In this document: piece by piece, positions 1 through 10,290 of the stretch
How the letters are laid out: each line of letters opens with the position of its first letter
Position numbering within the stretch: the first letter of the stretch is position 1
NCBI GenBank assembly: GCA_963693285.1
Contig: OY848918.1
Span: forward strand, 9,675,156 to 9,739,155
Source of the DNA: Xestospongia muta
Lineage: Eukaryota > Porifera > Demospongiae > Haplosclerida > Petrosiidae
Length of the DNA stretch: 64,000 nt
Direction: 5' to 3'
Made by a program: the position numbers and the translations under genes
Notes under the pieces: model-generated
The model's database searches: none
What the model was told of the DNA's origin: nothing
What the model saw: only the letters and a program-made list of their open reading frames with translations

Positions 1-612
1 AACTGCTCCTATTATCATGAAATGTTGATTCTGTAACTTGAACAGTAATTATCACTCTGTTGTGTATAGAGTATTGTTAGCCTTGCAACATTAACATGAC
101 AGTCACATCATCATGTACAAATTGTTGTTCTCAGTTGAACAAATTCTGAATAGTTCTTGTCATAGAAGTCGTCCAATACTCTCATATATTTGCTGTAACT
201 TAGCAACCAGTTAATGGATGGAAAATGCTTTCTCTGAGCCAACTTCTTATCCAGTCCCCAAAACACCTAGAAACCAGATACACATCTATCAGTTATCAAG
301 CACTTAAAGTTCATTTGTTATTATTACCTGTACAATGTTAAGTGTTTGTGCAGTTACAGGATCAGAGAAATCTCCTCCAGGAGGACTTACAGCTCCTACA
401 ACAGTGACACTGCCTTCTCTGGATGGGTTAACAGTACATACAACATGACCAGCTCTCTCATAGAAAGAGGCTAGACGAGCACCTAAATATGCTGGGAAAC
501 CATTCTTTGAGGTGGAAAGGGGAGACAAAAGCATGTAGCTGAGTTTCTTATTACTTGATGTCATTGTTTACCAGCTGGCATTTCACCTAGATGACCAGAT
601 ATCTCACAAAGA
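1..612 (-). pseudogene. V-ATPase catalytic subunit A, copy 1: 5'-truncated fragment
   Basis: Three exons matching the intact gene at 45,046-49,291 are visible: about 123-266 (starts [17 protein letters not shown]), 328-506 (YPAYLGAR-type segment through [20 protein letters not shown]) and 572 to about 612 (ends LGEMPA). The match then stops and receptor sequence begins near 629. Two splice lesions are seen against the other copies. The acceptor before the 328-506 exon is CTCAA instead of CTCAG (change at 507). A 5-bp deletion near 122 removes the GTAC donor of the exon at 123-266. Sequence left of about 90 no longer matches the V-ATPase intron. This is a dead fragment of a cytosolic V1-sector ATP-hydrolysing subunit gene. 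Confidence 0.9.
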
Positions 613-628
613 TATCTGACAGTAAATT

Positions 629-2964
629 AAGTCTCATTTAAATGATATGCCATTACATTAGATGGAGGACCACTGGGAACTAGAAAATAAGAAATTTGTC
701 AATAGAGCAACAACTATTTTGTGTCCCAATCACAACTAATATCCAAAGCTACAGATACTAAATATTTAGAAAATCAACCATAAAAATTTATTCATACAAT
801 CAGTGTTAATAATTATCCAGTATAGTATAAAATGTTCCAGACTAGGCATTGTACTAATGTATAGTCTGTTATCAATGTATAGACCACTATGAAGTTATCA
901 AAGTAATGTCCTACATCTGTTAATTCTATAATCAGAATATGATATCATAAAATGTGAGATAGAGGGTAGTAGAAATGGACAAGGTGGCCTACAAATGATC
1001 ATATCTATTGACAAATTAAATAACTAGAACTTGTCAACAAACAAGTTAATTGTAGACATTAGGTGCTTACAACACTGCTTACAATGTTTATAACGGTGCA
1101 CAAATGAAACTTATTCACTCTTACCATGTAGTGATTATAAAGCTGGAGGCTTTATAATCACTACATTAGCTTATTGTTACTATATGTTTTATTTGCTGTT
1201 AGTGGAATGTACATTGTTTTCATCATACGAACTTATATTAAATGAGTATTGTAATATATATAATCTATGAAGTTGTTTGCAAATTATGTAAGCAGTCACC
1301 AATAAAACTAACTTTTAACTTTTTTTTTTATTTAAGATATAAGAGCAAAATTATGGAAATCTACAACCAGCTTGTAAATGTATATGACAGATTGTGATAT
1401 TAGATGAATAGCTACATTTCACATACCTTGTAACATCACAGTGTCACTGTAGTTTACTCCTTTATACATTGCTATACAGGTAACATTAACTGATACTCCC
1501 AGTGGATCAGGATATACTAGTAGTTTGTTGTTGTATATGAGGAGATCAGAATCAATTAATGTATACATTGAGTTGTACTTCATTACTCCATTCACTAACT
1601 AGTAAACATCAGTAGTAACATTGACAGTAGTTGTGACACAATTAATATGATATTGAGTATTTTGAAGTTCAATAATTGATGAGATGAATGTCAAATTTAC
1701 TGATAAAATAACTAACATACAAAGAGTAAAATAAAATAAAATTCTCTTACATAAATACCTGATAATGTTTGTACACTAATTGTATTATGAGCAGGTCCCA
1801 GTATATCTTGATATGCTCTGACTGTGATCTTATAAGTTGTTGTTGGCATTAGTCCCCTCAGTGTCATAACATTCTGACCACTTCCCTTCACTTGTTGTGT
1901 CACAGTGTGTGTGTCATTAGTGGCATTAACTACATATCCATCAGCATTAGATGGAACAGGTGTCCAACTGACAGTAATAGTGGTAGATGTCTTATTGACC
2001 AAAATAGGAGGAGAGGGAGTAAATCCTGGAGCTGATATGATTACATATGACATATGATCATAGTAATAGAAGTACTTACCAGTTACTGTAAGATAGTGAT
2101 GTCTACGAATCTCACCAACACTTTCATAGCATAAATGTATATGATCACCATTATAGGTTGACTGACTAAATATTCCACTACTAATCTCCTCTGCATACCA
2201 AGTAACAGTAAGATTACGAACAATTGTATTATTATTACTATAAAGTGTTTGATTCTCTATACTGCAACTGTATCCAAAGTGTGGTGATACACTATTAAAT
2301 CTGTTATTTTTATTAATGTAATACCAACCAAAATTCTGTTCCAGTCCACTTACAATACATTGTAGTGTGTATTGTTGTGGTACAACTGTCATATCAGAAG
2401 GAAGTTCAACAACACTGAAGTTTAAGATTGCTACATGTTCTAAAGTAGATCAGTAACAAATGACAATGTGTACTAGTACAATATGAGATATAACTTACTG
2501 AATATATTAACAGTGATGATGTTGGTAGGATCAGAACAACTATGAGGTAGACAACACTTGAATGTATTGTTATTATCATTTGGATCAACTTCATCAAATG
2601 TTATACTACCATTAGGTCTGTATAGACTGATACTAGCTGGATTAGTAGTTTTGTCACAATAAAGAGGAACAGTATTACAACTAAGAGGGTTTCCATTAGG
2701 ATCAACCCACTCTCCTACAGACAAAGTAGTATTAGGTAATGCACACTTCAGAGGAGAATAGTTAGCATTGTCTTTTGTGATGTAAATATGATCAATATAG
2801 GAGCCATTAGGATAACAATCTCCATTGAACATCAAGTAGATACCTAGAACATTGTCAATAAATGATGTAATATACACATCAACTCATTTACCTGAGTTTG
2901 GTGGACAGTTACTTATAGCTTCACTGACATATAACAAGAAGAAAATCTTTAGTAATACTGACAT
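629..2964 (-). pseudogene. Ig/FN3 receptor pseudogene E (5' part of the RPTP-like family)
   Basis: In transcript order: signal-peptide exon 2,892-2,964 (starts MSVLLKIFFLLYV, ends CPPNSG), Cys-rich Ig-like exon 2,499-2,843, Ig exon about 2,083-2,431, FN3 exon about 1,761-2,033 (LVNKTSTTITVSWTPVP), second Ig exon about 1,429-1,690, then the first few codons of the next FN3 exon (629-683), where the gene is cut off and fused to V-ATPase copy 1. The second Ig exon has an in-frame TAG at 1,599-1,601 where the paralogues have TGG (the Trp of VYWLVNG). It lacks all later FN3 exons, the TM segment and the tail. Exons 1-4 are otherwise open, so a secreted fragment is possible but unlikely to be functional. 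The paralogue with the full structure is the gene at 15,907-22,210. Confidence 0.85.
1126..1166. repeat. Near-perfect hairpin, 18-bp stem
   Basis: Arms 1,126-1,143 and 1,149-1,166 are perfect reverse complements around a 5-base loop (TGGAG). It lies in the large intron of pseudogene E. Other copies of this intron in the window lack it where I compared them. It may be the tip of a foldback element or a small palindromic insertion. Confidence 0.8.
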
Positions 2965-3720
2965 TATCTTATTCTTAACAAAGCTTCTTTCTAATCTTCA
3001 ATACATTTGCTATGAAGTATATCTGATATTTTACAATATCTCTTGTATAATAGTATTTTAATAGTCATACATGATATGATAACAATCAGAGTTGATGTTG
3101 TTAATGTAAATATACATCCAAAAATTAACAGTAAGTGTCTCTATAAACAAATGACTATTTTTACAAAACAAGTTATATAAACATTTGGATTACATTATAT
3201 AAATTTTACATTAAATGGAAACTTTGATAACTTCAAAATATAAAAAGCATATAGAGCTACTTTATAAGCTTAAGAGTAAACACAACACTATAACTGAGTT
3301 CAGACTAAACTGATTGAGGTTATATTGGTTAGTGTGTAATGTTATATAAGCAGGTCACTATTGAATAGATCTGATTGGTCAGTTTGAGATCAGTACATGT
3401 AATATAATTGTAGTGGCTTTTCTTACATCATACACTCTAACGTAAAATTAACAAACTGTTTGATGTTCATCACATGAATATAAAATTGAATTTTAAACAA
3501 TTGTAATTATATTGATGTCAGACTGGAAACTGATGAAGGAAATAGGAATAGGATGAGTGCTCTTGTTTGGTCAATGAAAATATTTTAAACATATTATCTG
3601 AGTAGGATTATAATCAGTTAAATGTATGCATAGTTCTATATTTCTGGCAATTTGGTTCAATCAGAGGACACTTAGTTTTCACCCAACAAGAGTACTGTAG
3701 TATAACTATGATAGTATTTA
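2965..3720. other. 5' flank of pseudogene E (class-1 flank)
   Basis: No gene seen. About 3,055-3,200 resembles the sequence upstream of the signal exons at 15,194 and 22,210 (shared words such as GAGTTGATGTTGTTA), so it is a duplicated 5' flank that probably once held the promoter. The rest (3,200-3,720) is AT-rich and unassigned. Confidence 0.5.
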
Positions 3721-3724
3721 CTTT

Positions 3725-4205
3725 TGGTTTTCTGCTTTCCAAAGAGAAATACTAACAAAAATACTATAACAATAAACAATGCTATTACTGCCATTCTAAA
3801 TAATGCACCAAAACTGCACTATTAGTTCCTTGTCCTACAAAAACAATAATGTCCAATCTGATTCTTATATATTTTATTGATCTTGTGAGAAGTCATTGGT
3901 GTACTAGTAAACAAGTTGATATCAATAGTTGACGCTTCAATGAGACTATCAAAATATGTCATATCAGCTTGAGGTGATGAAGAAGTAATTGCATATTCTA
4001 AGTCAATCCAATCCACCACAAATTCCTTTAGAACAGCATTTTTTAAACTTCTCTCTACATTATCTCTGTTATAATATCCATATAATATGTATGTTCCATT
4101 TACTGAGGGAGATGGACATCTTTCAATAGTTACATCTAATAATATAGTAGATGATAATGGTGAGATGACCAGTACAATACATCCAGTATTAGATGACTAT
4201 AATTC
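3725..4205 (-). pseudogene. Fragment F': juxtamembrane and TM exons of the F-type receptor
   Basis: The exon at about 3,850-4,205 reads NTGCIVLVISPLSSTILL ... SPSVNGTYILYGYYNRDN ... KEFVVDWIDLEYAI, a close paralogue of the juxtamembrane exon of the gene at 5,266-8,237. It is preceded by an in-frame TAG where the intact gene has CAG. The TM exon (about 3,725-3,845) keeps a hydrophobic run (VIALFIVIVFLLVFLFG) but is one base out of frame relative to its 5' end. The fragment is cut at about 4,205, 50 bases before a MITE. It is a duplicated, internally deleted copy. Confidence 0.8.
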
Positions 4206-4256
4206 AGAAAATTCTCTCAGAAAATTATACATTGTTTATGATTATTATATTATGAT

Positions 4257-4827
4257 TAGTGTTGTAAAAGTATTGAATTTGTATTTAGTTACTGTTATTG
4301 TTATTGTACAAAATTTGTTAGAATTTTAGTTTTTGTTATTGATTGTTCACAAAATTGATGTTAGTATTTGCTTTAGTTATTGTTAGTGAATCAAATTTTT
4401 GTTATTGTTATTGATGAAAGTCTATTTTAAAGGGTTTTAAGTGCCAAATGGACAATGTCAAATGTTTAAGTAAAATTACATTGGAACCTTTTTGACTTTG
4501 CCAAAGCTGACTCTTTTTCTTTTATAATGTTCTTTTCCTTTTGAACGAAACAAATAAATCCTCATATAAACAGCCAAGTCAGGTGATGACTCGTGGTATT
4601 GTAAAAGTTCTTTGACCATTCAATAGGTCTATGCACCTTGTTTGTACATCAAAGTGTTAATAATTTTTTCTTATTTTACTAGTATAGAGCTGCAATTTTT
4701 GTTTAGTTATTGTTTGTTAATGATTTCTAACTAATTTTAGTTATAGTTTTGTTATTGTTAACAATAATGATTTCCCTTTTACAAAAATGGTTTTAGTTTT
4801 AGTTATTGTTAAACAATTACAACGCTA
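4257..4827. mobile_element. Non-autonomous hAT-like element (MITE), 571 bp
   Basis: The ends are short imperfect inverted repeats: left TAGTGTTGTAA, right (reverse complement) TAGCGTTGTAA. The element is bounded by an 8-bp direct repeat ATTATGAT at 4,249-4,256 and 4,828-4,835. An 8-bp target duplication and TAGNG-type termini are hallmarks of the hAT superfamily. The interior is AT-rich, with many TTATTGTTA-like words and no transposase reading frame. The paralogous upstream region of the intact F gene (about 8,453-8,460) carries a single ATTATGAT followed by the same ACCAATTAATTAATAC flank, so it is an empty site. Confidence 0.8.
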
Positions 4828-4835
4828 ATTATGAT

Positions 4836-5265
4836 ACCAATTAATTAATACCTTATAAGCATGAATATTGAGACATTGACTTGTTGATACTGAACAGAGA
4901 ATATACATGTAACATCACCAGCTGTAAGCTGGTGATGTTACATGTATGTGCTTAGGTATAAATATGCATATGTAAATCTACATGTACGTCAATATGTATA
5001 GTAATATAAATAGAGTGTTTAAACAATGTGTTATCATATCACCACTATATACTCTGTATTACATAGTTAATTCATGATCAATGAAGGAGGACACAAAGAA
5101 CATAGTATTCATCATGTGAGATATTACATATAATATAACTGTAGTAACATCAATAACAAATTTTATAAAGTATAATGTCTGTGTATTAAATTAGTGTTAA
5201 AAGTACAGGACATTGTACACAAAGTATATACCAAGTCAAAATTAAAATATTTATTAAGTAGTTAT
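4836..5265. other. Duplicated 5' flank of F' and 3' flank of F
   Basis: About 4,828-5,000 is a paralogue of 8,455-8,620 (the upstream flank of gene F), which shows that the whole F gene was once duplicated in tandem. From 5,000 to the F stop codon I see only AT-rich 3' flank with no gene. Confidence 0.55.
4903..4947. repeat. Perfect hairpin, 21-bp stem, 3-base loop
   Basis: Arms 4,903-4,923 and 4,927-4,947 are perfect reverse complements (core ACATCACCAGCT) with loop GTA. In the paralogous flank near 8,545-8,580 only one arm is recognisable, so the palindrome was created here or lost there. Confidence 0.85.
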
Positions 5266-8237
5266 TTAATGCCAGTTTACATTCTCATACAATACTTGTG
5301 GTGGGTGTGGATGAGGTGTGTTATCATAGGTATTAGTGGTTTGCTGCACATCTCTAAATTTAGTCATTTCATAAGCTGCATTAGTTTCTGTCTTGACTGA
5401 GTCAGCATTATAGTCTGTAGAAGTGAAAGTAAAAAGTATTAATAGCTATATGTTAGTATTTTACCTTTTCTTTTTTTCTTTCTGAACAGTAGTACTATCA
5501 ATAATGTTAAAACAACAAGAAATGCTACCACTGCTAAACCAAAAAACACTCCTAAAACTACACTATCTAGTCCTTGTGCTGTAATAAAATAATAATACTT
5601 ATAGTTTGGTCTTATATATTATGCTAACTTTGTGAAAAAGTAGTCAGTGTATTACTCATACACAAGTTGACAGCAGTATTTGATGTTTCAGTAACAGAAC
5701 TAAAATATGATATTCCAGTTAATGGTGATGAAGAAACAATTTGATTTTCTAAAATACTCCAGTCCACAACAAATTCCTTTACAACAGCATATTTTAAACT
5801 TCTCTCTCCATTATCTCTTTTATCATATCCATATAATATGTATGTTCCATTTATTGAGGGTGATAGACATCTTTCAATAGTTACATCTAATAATATAGTA
5901 GATAATACTGGTGAGATGACCAGTACAATACATCCAGTATTAGATGACTGCTGATAAACACATGTCAAACAGATGTCAGTTCCATTTCTAGTGATATTTA
6001 TGTCCTTAACTTCAAATGTACCTTTGAAATGAGATATATAACATATGCATATTAATATAATAAGAAATGATTTTACTTACTAATTGGAAATGCTTCAGAA
6101 ATTGTCACTCCTAAAGAATTTAGTGTTATTATACTTAAATAGTACATATATTCTTTTTGAAGTTGTACTCTCCATATTATTTGGTATGTTTCATTTATTA
6201 ATGTTATATCTTCCCACACAAAAATATTTGAGGTATTTATGTTCATGTTATCTCCAGCTCTAGTGAGCAGAAACTGACTTGAGTTTTGTTGTAAGTTAGA
6301 ACAATGACTCTCAGCAAACTAATGAGAATAATTACAAATTAATTCTTTGTTTGGCTTACTTGAAATAATACTACAATTGAACTGTTGCTATTTAAAGTAA
6401 CTCCAACTATCTTTGGTTTTATGGGTAATTCTATAAATTGAAACAATTATGAATTAAATTTATAATTTGTCGTCAAATGATAACTCTAAACATATATTCA
6501 CACTTATTAGTTGACAAATATATGGTTATAAAAGTTATAATTATCAAATTACTTGATACAAAATGTAAACGTTACTGTTTTGATTATTATCACTGTTAAA
6601 CCAACTCATGATTGTTTAGATTGCATACAAAGTTCATTGAAGTGTTAACAACATATACTGTTTTGTTTTTGATTACTCATTGACAAAGTATACTGTTTTG
6701 ACTACTATTACTATGGAATTGACAGTTAATGTACTTCAATAAATGACTTCTCAGAAAGGACATGTTTATTGTATGTAAAGGACTGTCCTATTAATAATTG
6801 CATAGTGACAACATTCACACACTAGCGTAGCATCCACAAAAATTGTGTCTGACTAATGAGATGTTAAACAGACTTTTCATAGCTCTAACAATTAATTATA
6901 TGATTGCCAAGTGTCCATTAGTATATCAGTTATGAAAACAGTGTGATGTCTACTACTTCTTGGTGTCTTATAAATGACTATATGTGACCTGATTTGCAGA
7001 AAGGGACCACTTCTGTCAAAATATTTGTGACCTGATTTGTTAACAAAACCACTGTTAAAACATATCAAAAAACAGTTTTGCATACATATATAATAGTTAT
7101 GGATATATAGCAACTGTGTGTATACAAAGCTGAGATGCTTGAGATGTTTTAACAGTGGTTTGTTCACAAAACAGATCACAAATATTTTGAAAGAAGTGGT
7201 CCCTTCTTACAAATCAAGTCACATATATTGATTAAATCAACTAATCAAGACTTTAGTAAATAATGTACTATGGAATTTATATTCCTAATATAAAACAAGA
7301 TGCTAAGGCAGGGTTGTTAATTCATTCATACACTACAATGTATTATGTAAGGATGTATGCTACCTAAATGCCATGAATAGGTTAAAACAGCCAATTTATT
7401 TGATATTACAATACATTAAATGTTAATAGTACATGTACCTGCTACCACAGATTTTGACTGATTACAACCAGCATACAAATTTCCTGGCAAAAGAGTAAAG
7501 TTATACACATTACAAGGATTAGGAGTATCTTCAGTATATTTGAAAACATTGTTATCTCCTGTCAACTCTACAGTAATATTGATAGTGTTATTAGTATCTG
7601 TAATAGACAATATCAATGTAGTATTCTCATTAACAACAGGATGAACACTCCAAGATAGAAATAAAGTGTTAGAAGTAGTTGAGAATACTTTGAAGTCTGA
7701 GACAAGTACTGGATCACCTAGAGGAAAGCATTTTTAACTTCAAATAAAGATATGTTAGTAACCTTGTACAGTCAATAATGCAGTAGGACTTGTTGCATTA
7801 CTACCATAAGGTGGAGGTGAGCCACCCAGAATTACACAATACACTTCAGTATTATTATTAAGACAGTTACCAGTCATGTTTAAAAGAGAATGTTGAATAT
7901 CACACCCAATATAATATGGAGGATTATGATTGTAGTATCCACTAAAACTAATTCCTCTAGTTTTTAACTCTTCAGTTGTCATATTCTCAGAATTAACTCC
8001 ATCAATAAACCAGTAGAGATATGAACCATCACCATGACAATAGAAGATAACTTGTTGACCAAGACTGACATTAGTAGAGTAAGGATAATTAGAAATATCT
8101 GAAACAAATAAGAAATGTAGCTGCTCTAATACTTTTAAAATAATCTTACATCCATAATGACAGCATAGTGAAGTAGAAAATAAACTTGTAATATAAAAAA
8201 CAAGAACAATCTTCATCTTGTTCATAACTAGAAGCAT
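5266..8237 (-). CDS. Single-pass Ig/FN3-like receptor with tyrosine-motif tail (gene F)
   Basis: Eight exons can be read: 8,150-8,237 (start and signal peptide, hydrophobic IVLVFYITSLFSTSLCC), 7,763-8,098 (Ig-like: Cys in VIFYCHGDG, Trp in YLYWFIDG, Cys in EVYCVILGG), 7,439-7,717 and 6,360-6,430 plus 6,081-6,318 (FN3-like, many N-glycosylation sequons), about 5,634-6,021 (juxtamembrane, Cys-containing), about 5,468-5,582 (TM, LGVFFGLAVVAFLVVLTLL then RKKKRK stop-transfer) and 5,266-5,411 (tail). The tail carries AAYEMT, NTYDNT and VLYENV. VLYENV fits the ITIM pattern (V/I/L-x-Y-x-x-V/L/I), and YDN/YEN are Y-x-N motifs of the kind bound by Grb2-type SH2 domains. No disabling change was found; the donor of exon 6 is the least certain boundary. 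An ATG at 8,225 is an alternative start. Ligand unknown. Confidence 0.75.
6979..7227. mobile_element. Foldback/MITE-like element inside an F intron
   Basis: Arms of about 88 bp (6,979-7,067 and 7,140-7,227) are imperfect reverse complements. Both contain GTGAC(C/T)TGATTTG, AGGGACCACTTCT and CACTGTTAAAACAT. They are separated by about 70 bp of unrelated AT-rich sequence. There is no coding capacity. The outer ends are TATA-like, so a TA target duplication (Tc1/mariner-type) is possible but cannot be shown. Confidence 0.75.
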
Positions 8238-8870
8238 CAGCTTATAGTAATAACATCATAGACACTGTCTATGAATCTTATTATCAGTTCCCTGTGATAT
8301 GGTTTCTCATAAACTTTGTTACACTATCCTGTATCTTTATTATAAAGCATGTGAGTTTTGAACCAAAACAAGAAAGATAACTCATATAGAGTAATATGTT
8401 TTGGACAGTGTTCGTGGAATAAATTATTAAAATTTATTTTACATTGTTTATGATTATGATACCAATTAATTAATACTAATGTGATATATAATAATGACTT
8501 CTAGTATGAACATTGATACATTGACTTGTTAATACTGAATAGACCATATACATGAAACATCACCTGCAAGCTCCTGTAGGTATAAGTATACATATTGAAT
8601 CTAAATATATGTCATAAATCAGTTAGAGAGCTAACTCAATAATAAAATAAATTTGTAGGTTATGCATGAGAAACAGCTCATTCTAGTAAGTAGTTTTTAT
8701 TTACAAGAATAAAATCTAAAGATTAGCATTTACAGTTTTTTTTTGTCTGCACAAATCACCATGCTTGTAGAGTTACAATTAATTAAACAAAAAAGTTATA
8801 GAAACTATATATATAACTTCATTGATGCTACAAAAGAACCATTATGTTTTGTATTAGTGTAATTTTTTTG
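8238..8870. other. 5' flank of gene F
   Basis: No gene seen. About 8,455-8,620 is duplicated at 4,828-5,000 and holds the unoccupied ATTATGAT site of the hAT-like MITE. From 8,700 the 3' flank of the GPCR fragment begins. Confidence 0.5.
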
Positions 8871-9700
8871 TTACATCTCATGAGGCAAGATTCTCAGTAA
8901 TTGGATTTTCTGACTTTGATTTAAAGATGTTTTTCCCTCTGGATCTTTATAGAGAGCCACCATCTAATACGATTTTATCAAATGCACTCTTCCATTCATT
9001 ATAAAGCTTACCTTAGGAATAGAATTGAGTCCAAGAAATACATTGACATTAAAAAAAACAATGAGAGCACAAATGATATCATCCACATTTTCAGTGTCAC
9101 TCAAAATAGGTGCTATTGTAATAGTGACAATCAATACAAATGTACCACAGTACAATGTCTTTCGGATATACTTTGAGTTATTAAAGACATGAATTTCAAC
9201 ATTTCTTGTTAGAAAGGCTAACACTAGTCCAATAATATGAAGAACAAATTTGTAAAGAATAGAAAAGATTAAAAGTAATGTAAAAGTGTACTTGGTACCA
9301 CAAACAGCTACCATATAATTTTCCATTATTCCTTGTTCCTACATTAAAAGCATATATTACTGCACTTGATGATATCTCACTACTAACATTAATATTTGAC
9401 TGAGTTAGCTTATTTCTGACAAATGCTGTATCATTTTTAATGATAGCACCAATAACCAATGGAATAGTTATAATCATATCCACAGCCAAAAATCTAAAGA
9501 CAAGCAATGCCAATTTCTAGTCACTTAATACCTAAATAAAATTTGTTATAATACACCTACATTGCTTTTGATATATTAAACCAACTTGTTTCTTGGGTTT
9601 AAATATGAGATGTACTCTTGATGTTTTTGCTATAACTACACCAATACATATAGTATATCCCCAACTAGCTGCTATACCCAAGGAAGGTACAAGGATACAT
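8871..9700 (-). pseudogene. Class C GPCR (GABA-B-like), 3' fragment covering TM3-TM7
   Basis: Exons in transcript order: about 9,555-9,690 (SWGYTICIGVVIAKTSRVHLIF, matching the TM3 end of GABA-B-like receptors), about 9,335-9,530 (FLAVDMIITIPLVIGAII, TM4), about 9,014-9,340 (FLTRNVEIHVFNNSKYI after TM5, then hydrophobic TM6 and TM7 ending GLNSIPK) and about 8,871-8,940 (DPEGKTSLNQSQKIQLL tail, stop at 8,871-8,873). TRNVxI...NxSKYI and the final IPK are typical of the GABA-B subgroup. The extracellular Venus-flytrap domain and TM1-2 are absent upstream, where the sequence turns into unassigned DNA, so this is a 5'-truncated remnant. I cannot exclude that a complete gene used distant exons. Confidence 0.7.
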
Positions 9701-10290
9701 CAAAACCTGCCACTTTTTCTAGTCTATGTATGAGTATAGAGTTTCTGTGGTAAAGACTAATTATATTAAAAATTAACAGTGAGTTTTTGTAAATTATTGA
9801 ATTTCTTAATTCATAATGCACATTGCTAATTATAGTATTTATGGGGTTATATATAACATCAATTACATAAAAGTATAACCAAATGTGACTGTTTTTTTAT
9901 ACATTTAATATCACTCAATAACATTTCCTATGTGTTTATTTTCTTACTAACCATCTTTGTATGTATACAGATGTGGTATGATTGAACTAGTAATGTATGG
10001 AGGAGAGAGATTTGTCTGATCATGTCATGTCTTAAACTCATACACACATAATTAAGTTTATTGTACTGCTATGAACATAAACAGTTAAAATATACAAGTC
10101 TATTTACATAGTGTAGACTGTATTTATTAGTATAACATATATTATTAAGTTCACACGTAAGTTAGTTGTAATACATGTATGAGACAAACAAGATGATACG
10201 TGAAGAAATTGTTCAAACTTGTTTGTTTTATGAATTTGCTATCTTGTTCACTGTGCTGTCATAATGGATGTAATAAGACTATCTGAGAAT
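9700..10290. other. GPCR upstream/intronic DNA, present inverted elsewhere
   Basis: No reading frame of interest. About 9,690-10,030 is found in opposite orientation at 22,720-23,130 (shared words ATTACTAGTTCA, CAGACAAATCTC, TATGGGGTTATATA). The remainder is AT-rich 3' flank of pseudogene G. Confidence 0.6.
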
